DNA of 64,000 bases from Cellulomonas wangleii. Lineage in GTDB: Bacteria > Actinomycetota > Actinomycetes > Actinomycetales > Cellulomonadaceae. Below are positions 42,109 to 51,026 of the stretch, in pieces; positions within the stretch are counted from its first letter, which is position 1, and each line of letters starts with the position of its first letter. The stretch covers positions 372,001-436,000 of the forward strand of contig NZ_CP074405.1 in assembly GCF_018388445.1 (NCBI RefSeq), given 5' to 3'. The translations under genes and the position numbers were made by a program. The notes under the pieces were generated by a model. That model was not told the origin of the DNA and did no database searches. It saw nothing but the letters and a program-made list of their open reading frames with translations.

Positions 42109-43931
42109 TGACCGCAGCACGCGTCATCGACGAGCCGCAGACCCCCACGGAGTCGCAGCCGGCTCCGCCGGCCGAGCGTCGTGCCGCGGAGGGCCCCCCG
42201 GGCATGGGCGACGTCCTGCGCCTCCTTCGCCCGTACCGCGGCCGAATGACCCTCGCGTTCGTGCTGGGTAGCGCGAGCACGGTGTTCGCGGCCCTCCAGC
42301 CGCGCGTGGTCGCGTCCGCGGTCGACGGGTTCGACGGCGGCATCCGTCCCGTGACGATCGGCCTGCTCGTCACGCTCCTGATCCTGAGCGCGGTCTTCAC
42401 GAACGCCCAGCAGCTGGTCATGGAGCGGTCCGGGGAGCTGTTCGCGTTCCACACGCGTGAGCGCGTGATCCGGCACCTGTTCACGCTGCCGATCGGTGTC
42501 CTGGAACGGCGCGAGCGGGCCGACCTGGTGTCCCGGGTGACCACGGACACCAGCCAGCTGCGCATGGTGATGAGCTCCGGGATCGTCGAGCTCGCGACCA
42601 GCGTCGTGGCGGTCCTGGTGTCGGTCGTCATGATGGCGCTGATCGACTGGGCGCTGCTGGCCCTCGCGGTCGTCACCATCGTCGTCGCGCTCGTGGTGAT
42701 CGTCGTGATCGGCCGCCGGACCGCACCGGCCGGGCTGCGCCTGCAGACGGCGATGGGCACACTCGCAGGGGCGGTGACGCGCGGGCTCGGGTCCATGCGG
42801 ACGATCCGCGCGACGGTCTCGACGGACCGTGAGGTCGACGTCGCGGTGGGAGAGGCCGACGCGGTGCTGAAGGCGGGCTACGCCGCGGCGACCCTGCGCG
42901 CCGCGATCCAGACGTTCGCGGCCGTGACGATCCAGGCGCTGCTGCTGGCGATCATCGCGGTCGGTGCCATGCGCGTGGCCGCCGGGACGCTCACGGTGGG
43001 CGACCTCAGCGCGTTCATCATGTACCTGATGCTGATGGCGGCGCCGATCACCCTGTGCGCAGGCATCTTCGCGCAGCTCGGCGAGGCGTTCGGTTCGCTG
43101 CACCGGGTGCTCGAGGTGCAGGCGATCGAGGGCGAGCGCGACGTGGACGTGCCTCCGGGGATGCCGCTGCCGGATGCGTCGGCGCCCGCGGCGTTCGAGC
43201 TGGTGGACGTGTCGTTCCGGTACCCGCAGGGTCCGGACGACGAGGCACCCGGGGACGACTGGGTGCTGCGCGGGGTGTCGATCCAGCTGCGCGCGGGGGA
43301 GACCACCGCGGTCGTCGGCCCGTCCGGCGCGGGGAAGTCCACGCTGTTCGCCCTCCTGGAGCGGTTCTACGAGCCGACGCAGGGTTCGGTCCGCTTCCGC
43401 GACGAGGACGTGCGCCGGCTGTCGCGCGTGGAGCTGCGCCGTCAGATCGCCTACGTGGAGCAGGACGCGCCGGTCCTGTCGGGGACCGTCCGGGACAACC
43501 TCGTCCTCGGCGCCCCGGGAGCGAGCACGGACCAGTGCATCGACGCGCTGCGCCAGGTCAACCTCCCGCGGGCCGGCGACGCGGCCGCGTTCCTCGCGTG
43601 CCAGGTCGGTGAGGGGGGTGAGCTGTTGAGCGGCGGTGAGCGCCAGCGGCTCGCCATCGCCCGTGCGCTGCTGGCGGACTCACCGGTGCTGCTGCTCGAC
43701 GAGGTCACGTCGAACCTGGACAGCAACAACGAGCGGATCGTCCGGGACCTCGTCGCCTCGGTCGGCGGACGGAGCATCGTGGTGATCGCGCACCGCCTGT
43801 CGACGGTGGTCGCCGCGGACGCGATCATCGTGCTGGACCAGGGGCGTGTGGTCGCGCAAGGTACGCACCGCGAGCTGATGGACTCGTGCCCGCTGTACCG
43901 CGAGCTGGCGGGCAACCAGCTGCTCGCGTGA
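42105..43931 (+). CDS. lasso peptide ABC exporter
   Basis: The 608-residue half-transporter has a six-helix membrane domain (about residues 35-340) followed by an ATPase domain with Walker A GPSGAGKST (about 405), Q-loop YVEQDAPVLSG, signature LSGGERQRLAIARAL and Walker B VLLLDEVTSNLD, then the H-loop IAHRLST. It is of the MsbA/lasso D type and probably secretes and confers resistance to the mature peptide. ATG 42105 overlaps the peptidase stop; the next two codons are ATG-ACC. Confidence 0.95.
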   Translation: MMTAARVIDEPQTPTESQPAPPAERRAAEGPPGMGDVLRLLRPYRGRMTLAFVLGSASTVFAALQPRVVASAVDGFDGGIRPVTIGLLVTLLILSAVFTNAQQLVMERSGELFAFHTRERVIRHLFTLPIGVLERRERADLVSRVTTDTSQLRMVMSSGIVELATSVVAVLVSVVMMALIDWALLALAVVTIVVALVVIVVIGRRTAPAGLRLQTAMGTLAGAVTRGLGSMRTIRATVSTDREVDVAVGEADAVLKAGYAAATLRAAIQTFAAVTIQALLLAIIAVGAMRVAAGTLTVGDLSAFIMYLMLMAAPITLCAGIFAQLGEAFGSLHRVLEVQAIEGERDVDVPPGMPLPDASAPAAFELVDVSFRYPQGPDDEAPGDDWVLRGVSIQLRAGETTAVVGPSGAGKSTLFALLERFYEPTQGSVRFRDEDVRRLSRVELRRQIAYVEQDAPVLSGTVRDNLVLGAPGASTDQCIDALRQVNLPRAGDAAAFLACQVGEGGELLSGGERQRLAIARALLADSPVLLLDEVTSNLDSNNERIVRDLVASVGGRSIVVIAHRLSTVVAADAIIVLDQGRVVAQGTHRELMDSCPLYRELAGNQLLA

Positions 43932-43940
43932 CCCCGCGTG

Positions 43941-44606
43941 TCAGCGGGTCTCGTGCAGCAGCCCTGCCTCGTGGGCGAGGACCGCGAGGTGGGTGCGGTC
44001 CTTGACGCCGAGCTTGACGAACATGCGCCGGAGGTAGGTGCGCACGGTCTCGGTGCTGAGCACGAGCTGGTCCGCGATCTCCTGGTTGCTGCACCCACGG
44101 GCCACCAGCCGGACGACCTCGAGCTCGCGCGGGGTGAGCAGCCGCCCGACGAACGTGTGCGGACGGGCGGGGCGGGGCGGGGCGAGCTGGCGCAGGAGCC
44201 GGGCCGTGACCTCCGGGGCGAGGTGGGCGTGGCCGGCGTGCGCGGTGCGCACGCCGGCCAGGACCTCCTGCGGCGAGGCGTTCTTGAGCAGGAACCCGGA
44301 GACCCCCAGGCTCAGCGCCTCGTGCACGTAGTCGTCGAGGTCGAAGGTCGTGAGCATGACCACGCGCACGTCGGGCACGTCCTGGAGGATCTCGCGCGCC
44401 GCGTCGAGGCCCGTGCGACGCGGCATCTGGACGTCCAGGAGCGCCACGTGGGGCTGGTAGGCCCGCACGAGGCGGACGGCCTCGTCGCCGTCCCCCGCCT
44501 CGCCCTCGAGACGGAAGCCCGGGGTCCGTTCGAAGAGCTTGCGGTAGACGCCCCGGAACGACGGGTCGTCGTCGGCGACGACGACGCGGATGGACGGTTC
44601 GGTCAT
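43941..44606 (-). CDS. LuxR-type response regulator
   Basis: The 221-residue protein has a receiver domain with phosphoacceptor Asp in VALLDVQMPRRTG and Lys in GFLLKNASPQEVL, then a LuxR/NarL helix-turn-helix (LTPRELEVVRLVARGCSNQEIADQLVLSTETVRTYL). It is divergent from its sensor kinase and immediately after the lasso exporter, on the opposite strand. It probably controls the adjacent ABC transporter or the lasso genes (inference). A -10-like GATACT lies just before ATG 44606. Confidence 0.94.
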   Translation of the reverse strand: MTEPSIRVVVADDDPSFRGVYRKLFERTPGFRLEGEAGDGDEAVRLVRAYQPHVALLDVQMPRRTGLDAAREILQDVPDVRVVMLTTFDLDDYVHEALSLGVSGFLLKNASPQEVLAGVRTAHAGHAHLAPEVTARLLRQLAPPRPARPHTFVGRLLTPRELEVVRLVARGCSNQEIADQLVLSTETVRTYLRRMFVKLGVKDRTHLAVLAHEAGLLHETR

Positions 44607-44673
44607 AGCACGCAAGTATCCCGGGCCACGGCCGGCCGACGGTGCCGGATCGAGGTGGTCTAGCATCCGTCGC

Positions 44674-45804
44674 ATGCCTGGCTCTGCGCTCGCGGCGCCG
44701 TCGCCGCACGAGTCGTCGGCGCTGGTCCGGTGGTCGGTGAACGCGGTCGCCGCGGTGGTCGTCCTGGGTGTGTTCTGGCTGCCGCCCGCGATGGGCGCGG
44801 ACGACCCGTGGCATCGCGCGGTGGGGCTGGCGCTCGCGGCGTTCGTCGGGGTGGCCATGCTGGTCAGGGAGCGGCTCCCCACCCTCGTCGTGGCGGGTGT
44901 CGGGCTCGCGACCCTGGGCGCGATGGCGCTCGGGGTCACGGAGGACTTCATGCTCGCGGTCGCGTGGTGCCTGTACCCGTTGGCGGTGCGTCGTGCCGCG
45001 AGCGCACGCCGGCTGGTGATCGGGCTCGTCGCCGTGCTGCTCGTCGTCGTGGCCGTGTCGGGTGTCCCGGACGACAGCCGGCAGGTGGCGCAGTGGATGG
45101 TCCTGTCGGTGGCCGCGCCGGGCGTGGCGTGGTTGCTCGGCACGGCGGTCGGCCGCCGGATCGAGGCCGCGGCCGAGGCTGCGCGGGTCGCGGCGCGGCT
45201 GGAGGTCGCGCGTGAGGTCCACGACGTGGTGGGTCACGCGCTCGGCCTGCTGGGTGCGGAGGCCGGGGTGGCCCGCTCGTTGCCCGACGCGGACGAGGAC
45301 GAGCTGCGTGAGGCGCTGGCCGACATCGAGGTCCGGGCCCGCGGCACGCTGGAGGAGGTCCAGGGCCTGGTCGGCGCCTTGCGGACGTCGTCGTCGGACG
45401 CGCCCGACCAGGGCGGGCTCGCGTCCCGTCTGCAGGAGCTGGTAGCGCGGACGCGTGGTGCAGGTGTCCACGTCGAGGCGCTGATCGAGGTCGACGAGCG
45501 GGTCGACGAGGCGACGAGCCTCGTGGTCTTCCGCATCGTCCAGGAGGCGCTGGCCAACACGGTGCGACATGCGCCCGGCGCCCCGTGCACGGTGGTGGTC
45601 GGGTCGGACGGGTCGCACGTGAGCGTGCGTGTCCGGGACCGGGGTCCGGGCGCCGGGGGCACGGAACCGGGATTCGGCCTGACGGGGATGCGTGAGCGCG
45701 CCGCCCTGGTGGGGGGCACCGTGGACTGGGCGGACCACCCGGCGGGTGGGTTCGAGGTCCTTGCCCGCCTGCCCACGACTCACCAGGTGTCTACTTCCGG
45801 GTGA
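44674..45804 (+). CDS. sensor histidine kinase
   Basis: The 376-residue protein has about four or five membrane segments (about 20-165) without a large extracellular domain, then a HisKA_3 dimerisation region with the phosphorylated His in AREVHDVVGHAL and an HATPase_c domain (NTVRHAPGAPCTV ... RDRGPGAGG ... GFGLTGMRERAALVGG). It pairs with the divergent LuxR-type response regulator. Membrane-sensing kinases of this build often detect cell-envelope stress. TAGCAT at 44661-44666 ends 7 bases before ATG 44674. Confidence 0.93.
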   Translation: MPGSALAAPSPHESSALVRWSVNAVAAVVVLGVFWLPPAMGADDPWHRAVGLALAAFVGVAMLVRERLPTLVVAGVGLATLGAMALGVTEDFMLAVAWCLYPLAVRRAASARRLVIGLVAVLLVVVAVSGVPDDSRQVAQWMVLSVAAPGVAWLLGTAVGRRIEAAAEAARVAARLEVAREVHDVVGHALGLLGAEAGVARSLPDADEDELREALADIEVRARGTLEEVQGLVGALRTSSSDAPDQGGLASRLQELVARTRGAGVHVEALIEVDERVDEATSLVVFRIVQEALANTVRHAPGAPCTVVVGSDGSHVSVRVRDRGPGAGGTEPGFGLTGMRERAALVGGTVDWADHPAGGFEVLARLPTTHQVSTSG

Positions 45805-45867
45805 CCCGGGCGCCGGTGCGGTGCGGACAGGATCGAGACGTCCTTCCCGCACGTCTGTGAGGTCCAC

Positions 45868-46575
45868 GTGATCACGATCGAGCACCTGTCCAAGCGGTAC
45901 CGGCAGTCCATGGCCGTCGACGACGTCACGTTCACCGCGGTGCCCGGCCGCGTGACGGGGTTCCTCGGTCCGAACGGCGCCGGCAAGTCGACGACGCTGC
46001 GCATCCTGCTCGGCCTGAGCTCTGCGACGAGCGGCACGGCGACGATCGGCGGCCGGCGGTACGCCGAGCTGCGGGACCCCCTGCGGACGGTGGGGGCCAT
46101 GCTGGACGGCGCGGGTGCGGTCCCGGAGCGTCGCGCGGTCGACCACCTCCGGTGGATCGCCCAGTCGAACCGGATCCCGCGGTCGCGGGTCGACGAGGTG
46201 CTCGGACTCGTGGATCTCGAGCGAGCCCGGTCGCAGCGGGTGCGCACGTTCTCGTTGGGGATGGCGCAGCGTCTGGGGATCGCGGCGGCGCTGCTCGGCG
46301 ACCCGCAGGTCGTCGTCCTCGACGAGCCGACGAACGGCCTGGACCCCGCGGGGATCCGGTGGATCCGCACCCTGATGCGCGAGTTCGCCACGCAGGGGCG
46401 CACCGTGCTGGTCTCGAGCCACCAGATGGCGGAGATGGCGGACACGGTCGACGACCTGGTGATCATCGACCGCGGTCGGGTCCTCGTGCACGGGACGCTC
46501 GGCGAGGTGGTCGCGGGGCACCCCTCGCTCGAGGACGCGTTCTTCGCCGCACTGGCCGCGGGCGCGGCCCGGTGA
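45868..46575 (+). CDS. ABC transporter ATPase
   Basis: The 235-residue protein (GTG 45868) has Walker A GPNGAGKSTTL, Q-loop region, signature FSLGMAQRLGIAAALLGDPQVVVLDEPTNGLDP and the H-loop SSHQMAEM. The ATG-x spacing and length are those of the antibiotic-resistance ABC-2 type (BcrA/CcmA-like). It is followed by two permease genes, each overlapping the previous stop by 4 bases. The set probably pumps out antimicrobial peptides such as the lasso product itself. Confidence 0.95.
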   Translation: MITIEHLSKRYRQSMAVDDVTFTAVPGRVTGFLGPNGAGKSTTLRILLGLSSATSGTATIGGRRYAELRDPLRTVGAMLDGAGAVPERRAVDHLRWIAQSNRIPRSRVDEVLGLVDLERARSQRVRTFSLGMAQRLGIAAALLGDPQVVVLDEPTNGLDPAGIRWIRTLMREFATQGRTVLVSSHQMAEMADTVDDLVIIDRGRVLVHGTLGEVVAGHPSLEDAFFAALAAGAAR

Positions 46576-47366
46576 GCGCGCTCGTGGCGGTCGTGCGTTC
46601 CGAGCTGACGAAGATCATCACGCTGCGCAGCGTGTGGCTCACGCTCGGTGGCGTGCTGGCGCTCCAGGTGCTCGTGGGTGCGACGTCGTTGTCCCTGTAC
46701 TCCGACGCGGTCGCTGCCATCACGCCCGACGGGATCATCGAGATCTTCGTCGGGCAGCCGCAGGACGCGGAGCAGGCGATGCTGGAGAGTCTCGTCGCGT
46801 CGTCGCTCGAGATGTGCATCTTCCTGCCGGTGGTGGCGGCGGTGATCGCCGGGCAGGAGTTCCGCGGGCGTCAGCTGCGCACGAGCATGCTCGCGGTGCC
46901 CGCGCGCGGGCACCTGGTCGCCGCGAAGCTCGGCGCCGCCGGCATCTTCCTCCTCCTGCCTGCGTTGCTGGTCGCCGCGGTGTCGACGCTGTTCACCTGG
47001 CTCGCGGTGCGGCAGTGGCAGCCCGGGCTCGTCGTGAGCCAGGCCGCGTTGTCCGCGCAGGCCCGGTTCGTCGTCTTCGCGGTGGCGCTGTGCCTGGTGA
47101 CGTACGCGGTCACGCTCGTCACGCGCAGCGTGGTGATCGCGGTGATGGTGGCGGTGGTCCTGACCGCCGTGGCGATGTCCCAGGCCCTCGCGCCGACCCT
47201 GGACCGCTGGCTGCCGGTCAGTGCGGGTCGCAACCTGCTGCTGGACCCCGTGTCCACGCCCGACCTGACGTCGGGGCCGACGCTCGCGGTCGCGGTGCTG
47301 GCGACGTGGGTCGTCGTGCTCGGGATCGCTGCGGGTGCGGCGTTCACCCGCCGGGAGGCGCCGTGA
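46572..47366 (+). CDS. ABC transporter permease 1
   Basis: The 264-residue protein has about six hydrophobic segments, beginning with a SELTKIITLRSVWLTLGG amphipathic helix typical of ABC-2 type permeases. An extracellular loop precedes EFRGRQLRTSMLAVPARG, the cytoplasmic coupling segment. GTG 46572 overlaps the ATPase stop (GTGA). It works with the ATPase and the next permease. Confidence 0.92.
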   Translation: MSALVAVVRSELTKIITLRSVWLTLGGVLALQVLVGATSLSLYSDAVAAITPDGIIEIFVGQPQDAEQAMLESLVASSLEMCIFLPVVAAVIAGQEFRGRQLRTSMLAVPARGHLVAAKLGAAGIFLLLPALLVAAVSTLFTWLAVRQWQPGLVVSQAALSAQARFVVFAVALCLVTYAVTLVTRSVVIAVMVAVVLTAVAMSQALAPTLDRWLPVSAGRNLLLDPVSTPDLTSGPTLAVAVLATWVVVLGIAAGAAFTRREAP

Positions 47367-48091
47367 GCGCCGTGCTCGCCGCGGAGCTCACGAAGGTCCG
47401 CACCCTCCCGTCGGCGTGGGCGGTGGTGGGCGCCGCGCTCGTGGCCAACGTGCTGCTGGCGGTGCTCGCGCGCGACGACACGCTGCGCCTGGCCGGGGCC
47501 GACGGCGGGATCCCGCTCGGCCAGGTCGGCAGTCTCATGCTCGCTCCGGTGTACGTCTTCGCAGCGCTCGGTGCGATCGCGGCGGGGAGCGAGTACACCG
47601 GTGGGCAGCTGCGCTCGAGCCTGCTCGCGACGCCGGACCGCGCCCGGTCGTTCCGCGCCCACCTGGCCGTGGCGGCGGGCGTGAGCGCAGCCGCCGCGCT
47701 CGTGGTCGTGACGCCGGCATACCTCGTCCAGCACGCGGGTGCCCTGGGCGCGGGCACGCTCGGGCCACGTGATGCCGTGACGGCGGTGCTCGCGCTGGTG
47801 AGCGCGTACACGCTGCTGTCGGTGCTCGCGTTCGGGTTCGCGGTACTGGCTCGTGGCGCGGTGGTGCCGCTGGTCGTGCTCGTCGTCGCCGCCCTGCTCG
47901 TCGCACCGACCCTGCGCGGTGCGCTGCCGCAGGTGATCGCGCTTCTCCCGCAGGACGCGGCGCTGAGCGCCGTCGGGACGCCCGAGGGCCCCGACGCGTT
48001 GACGCGTGGGGCGGGTCTCGGGGTCCTGACGGCATGGGTCGCCGCGTGCGTCGCGGCGGCGTACGTGACGTTCGCGCGACGTGATACCTGA
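47363..48091 (+). CDS. ABC transporter permease 2
   Basis: The 242-residue protein repeats the layout of the first permease: AAELTKVRTLPSAWAVVGAAL at the start, SEYTGGQLRSSLLATPDRARSF as coupling segment, and about six membrane helices. GTG 47363 overlaps the previous stop. The two permeases look like diverged copies and probably form the heterodimeric channel of the exporter. Confidence 0.92.
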   Translation: MSAVLAAELTKVRTLPSAWAVVGAALVANVLLAVLARDDTLRLAGADGGIPLGQVGSLMLAPVYVFAALGAIAAGSEYTGGQLRSSLLATPDRARSFRAHLAVAAGVSAAAALVVVTPAYLVQHAGALGAGTLGPRDAVTAVLALVSAYTLLSVLAFGFAVLARGAVVPLVVLVVAALLVAPTLRGALPQVIALLPQDAALSAVGTPEGPDALTRGAGLGVLTAWVAACVAAAYVTFARRDT

Positions 48092-48115
48092 TGACGCGGG
48101 GCTGCGGGGCCGTGG

Positions 48116-48787
48116 CTACTGCACCGCACCGAGCCGGATGGCGATCGCGACGAGTGCGTCGCGACCTGCACCTCTCGGGAGGTCGAGCTTCGCGCTCACG
48201 TACCGGATGTGTGCGTCCACGGCGCGTGCGGTGAGCTGTCGCCGTCCGGAGCTCAAGGCGGTCGCGATCTGCGACGACGTCGGCAGGGGGGCGCTGAGCG
48301 AGCCTGCGAGACGGGGGCGGCACAGCTCTCGCAGCACCCGGTGATAGGTCGATCCCGGGTCGAGCAGCACGCGCGCGGGCGCCTCCCGGCACACCGGCTG
48401 GTGCGCGAGGACCCGGCGTGGCTCGGGCCCGAAGATCGTGACCATGGAGCCGGAGGGGGCGTTGGTCGGCCCGATCTGTGACAGCTCGAAGGGGACGGGG
48501 ACGCGTCGGCGGCCCGGTTCGACGACGAAGTACTGGTACAGGTCGTCCATGTTGACGATCCGGATCGGCTGCTGGTCGGAGAGGTTGCTCACCGACCAGT
48601 AGCCGCGGCCCGCGGTGATCTCCGCCGTGAAAGCGGGAGTGCCGTCGTCCTCGATCCTCAGATGCAGGTCGCACCTGCTGCACCGGCAGACCCCGACCGA
48701 TGCCGACTGCCCGGACCTCACCGTGAGCTGCCGTGCGGGCTGTCCCGCCACGCACGGTGCCTGGATCGTTATCTGGTCGTCCTCCAT
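48116..48787 (-). CDS. FHA-like / C-terminal HTH-like protein
   Basis: The 223-residue protein starts at ATG 48787 (agggggc 7 bases upstream). The N-terminal about 115 residues resemble an FHA-type beta sandwich (VGVCRCSRCDLHLRIEDDGTPAFTAEITAG, then SVSNLSDQQPIRIVN), but without a clear S/T-binding Arg-Ser pair. The C-terminal part (about 160-223, with TARAVDAHIRYVSAKLDLPRGAGRDALVAIAIRLGAV) looks like a HTH or winged-helix segment. I suspect a phospho-signal-linked DNA-binding protein, but the family is not certain. It lies downstream of the lasso ABC genes on the opposite strand. Confidence 0.7.
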   Translation of the reverse strand: MEDDQITIQAPCVAGQPARQLTVRSGQSASVGVCRCSRCDLHLRIEDDGTPAFTAEITAGRGYWSVSNLSDQQPIRIVNMDDLYQYFVVEPGRRRVPVPFELSQIGPTNAPSGSMVTIFGPEPRRVLAHQPVCREAPARVLLDPGSTYHRVLRELCRPRLAGSLSAPLPTSSQIATALSSGRRQLTARAVDAHIRYVSAKLDLPRGAGRDALVAIAIRLGAVQ

Positions 48788-49111
48788 GGCAAAACGCCCC
48801 CTGCTGCTGTGCTCCGGTCGCGGGTCGTCAGCGACTGCCGCGCCTCTCATCGTGCGAACTGACTGGCACAGCAAAGCACGCACCTCGGACATGAGGGACA
48901 TGTTTCGGCGCGGTCGGAAGCGCCCGGTCCCACCGGCACCGGCGGGTCGCGCGCGGACACGCTCGGCCCTGCGGCGACGAGTGCGGCCGACCCGAGGACG
49001 ACCGGGTCATCAGGGAGGTCCGCGCAGGTCAGGGGCCTGGCCTGCCGGGATGCCCTCGGCCCCGTGAGGCAGGGCGACGACTGGGGCGCACGTTCGCCTC
49101 ACCCACCCACG
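48788..49111. other. 324-bp region without a recognisable gene
   Basis: No supported coding region, RNA gene or clear hairpin was found here. It separates the upstream end of the FHA-like gene (48787) from the stop of the GH9 gene (49112). The part near 48788-48880 probably contains the promoter of the FHA-like gene. Confidence 0.6.
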
Positions 49112-50866
49112 TCAGCGGTCGGTGAGGAGCGCGGTGACCCACACCAGCGGCGCGTTCCAGCGGATGCAGACGTCGTTGGTGACCTCGGAGGTCGGCTCGT
49201 CGAGGTAGCAGAGCTGCGGCGGCAGACCCCGCAGGCGCTCGTCGTACGGGAAGTCCGGTGCGGGCACGCTGTTCGCGCCGCCCGCGAGGGCTCCGGGCGG
49301 GGGTGGCGGCAGCGTCGGGTCGAGGTCGTGGCCGAACTGGCGGGTGCGCTGGTGATGGCTGTGGTCGGTGCCGTGGCCGGTGACGTAGCTCTGGCCCAGC
49401 GCGTTGCGGCCGAGCAGGTAGTCCGTGCCGGTCGCGACGGCGTCGAGGTAGGCCGTGTCCCCGGTGACCAGGTGGGCGACGCCGAGCACGACGAGGTTGT
49501 TGAGGATCCGCCCGTTCGACCCCCACGCCCAGCCCGCGGCCGGTGCGTAGGGCTGGCCCCACGGCTGCCGCGACTGCAGGTCGAGGAGGCGGTCGGCGCC
49601 GGCCCGCAGGCTGTCGACCACCCGGTCGTGGTCGGCCAGCCCGTGGCCGTGCAGCGCCAGGTCGAGGCGGGCAGGCGCGCCGACGGCGTCGTAGTCGAAG
49701 CCGGCGGTGTCGAACGGGTCGGCCGCGTGCACGGGGGAGCGCAGGATCGCGGCCTCGTAGCCGGGGTCGCCGGTGGCCAGCCACAGCTCGGTGGCCGCCC
49801 AGTAGACGTCGTCCGCCACGTCGGCGTCGTCGTAGGGCCCGCCGCCGTGGCACGCGTGGTCGTCCGGGGCGAGCAGGTCGGGATGGCGTCGGGCCGCGGC
49901 GTACGCCGACCGTGCGGCGTGCTCGAGCCGGTGCGCGTACGCGGGGTCGCTCGAGCGGAGGTGCCGCGCACCGGCTGCCGCAGCGGCCGCCAGGTGCAGT
50001 GCGGCCGTGGTCGAGGGGCGGTGCAGGACGCGTTCGGTCGGGTCGAGGTGCGGCAGGCCGGGCAGCGGCGACCACGTCGTGCCGTGGACGCGGTGGAACG
50101 CCAGGCCGGCCAGCGGGCGTCCGGCCGGCACCTGCATGCGCAGCAGCCAGTCGAGCTGCCAGCGGCACTCGGCGACGATCCGGGCGTCGCCCGGCCGGAC
50201 GTCGAGCGCTCCCAGCAGCTGCCACACGGCGATCGCCCCGCTGGTGACGTACTTGCCGTAGTCCCCGGCGTCGTACCAGCCGCCCGACACGTTGTAGACG
50301 CCGTCGTCGTGCCAGCCCGGGTACAGCCGCCGGGCGGCGGGACCCGTCCACGCCGGCACCGCGGTGTCCGGGTGGCCCGCGGGCCGCTCGTACCCGGGGA
50401 CGTCGATGTCGGCGCCGGACCGCAGGAGGGTGAAGAAGCGCAGGGCGTCGTCGTGCAGGGACGCGTGCAGCCGGGCGCCCACCCGGAAGCGGTGGCTGTG
50501 CTCGGCGCCCGCTCGCAGGTGGAACGTGCCCTCCGGGAGGCCGCGGAGGTCGAGCACGTGCACCGTCAGCCCGGACGTCGGGTCCGGGCGCACGGGCCAC
50601 GGCTGGGACACGCCCTCGCGCACCACGACGTCGTCGTCGCGCACGACCGTGAACCTCAGGGGCCCCGTCTCGTCCGTGACGAGGGTCGCCTGCATGGGCC
50701 GGCCCGGCAGGTAGCCGAGCTGGTTGACGCGGACGGCGGGCCGCCGCGCGAGGACGTCCTGCACGGACCAGGCCGGCCGGCGGGTGGCGTCCGCGGTGGG
50801 TTCGGCGATCCAGCGTGTCGAGGCACGGCTCCTGCCTGGCCTGCGACTGCGGTGGTCGGCCGTCAT
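49112..50866 (-). CDS. GH9 family enzyme without signal peptide
   Basis: The 584-residue protein has the GH9 pattern: an N-terminal Ig-like CelD_N domain (about 50-130, start RVNQLGYLPGRP) and the catalytic barrel with the base Asp in GGWYDAGDYGKYVTSG. The later GRNALGQSYVTGHG region and the C-terminal EPTSEVTNDVCIRWNAPLVW carry the acid Glu. No hydrophobic signal peptide is present (the N-terminus is Arg-rich), so it probably acts inside the cell on cello- or other oligosaccharides. ATG 50866 has gagggg 4 bases upstream; ATG 50881 is the alternative. Confidence 0.93.
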   Translation of the reverse strand: MTADHRSRRPGRSRASTRWIAEPTADATRRPAWSVQDVLARRPAVRVNQLGYLPGRPMQATLVTDETGPLRFTVVRDDDVVVREGVSQPWPVRPDPTSGLTVHVLDLRGLPEGTFHLRAGAEHSHRFRVGARLHASLHDDALRFFTLLRSGADIDVPGYERPAGHPDTAVPAWTGPAARRLYPGWHDDGVYNVSGGWYDAGDYGKYVTSGAIAVWQLLGALDVRPGDARIVAECRWQLDWLLRMQVPAGRPLAGLAFHRVHGTTWSPLPGLPHLDPTERVLHRPSTTAALHLAAAAAAGARHLRSSDPAYAHRLEHAARSAYAAARRHPDLLAPDDHACHGGGPYDDADVADDVYWAATELWLATGDPGYEAAILRSPVHAADPFDTAGFDYDAVGAPARLDLALHGHGLADHDRVVDSLRAGADRLLDLQSRQPWGQPYAPAAGWAWGSNGRILNNLVVLGVAHLVTGDTAYLDAVATGTDYLLGRNALGQSYVTGHGTDHSHHQRTRQFGHDLDPTLPPPPPGALAGGANSVPAPDFPYDERLRGLPPQLCYLDEPTSEVTNDVCIRWNAPLVWVTALLTDR

Positions 50867-50937
50867 GGGTCCCCTCGGCATCGCGGGTGTGGTCGTACGG
50901 ACCGCCGCGAGGCTCGGAACTCACCGCTCTCTCCCGG

Positions 50938-51008
50938 ACCTGACGTCGGGGCTGACACGGCACGGGCCGGACGCAGCCGACTCCGAGTACCCGGACCCGA
51001 CGTCAGGT
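50938..51008. repeat. 13-bp inverted repeat flanking 45 bases
   Basis: acctgacgtcggg (50938-50950) and cccgacgtcaggt (50996-51008) are perfect inverted copies, each holding a gacgtc palindrome. They lie between the MarR stop (51027) and the GH9 start (50866). They could form a long-loop terminator hairpin for the MarR gene, or two operator half-sites. Confidence 0.7.
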
Positions 51009-51026
51009 GGCGTGCGTCAGTCGGCG

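Noticed and set aside
43825..46521. Long minus-strand open frame of about 900 codons over the kinase and ABC ATPase
   Set aside because: Antisense to clear plus-strand genes with well-known motifs. Only its last part coincides in position with the real response regulator gene, which is in a different frame.
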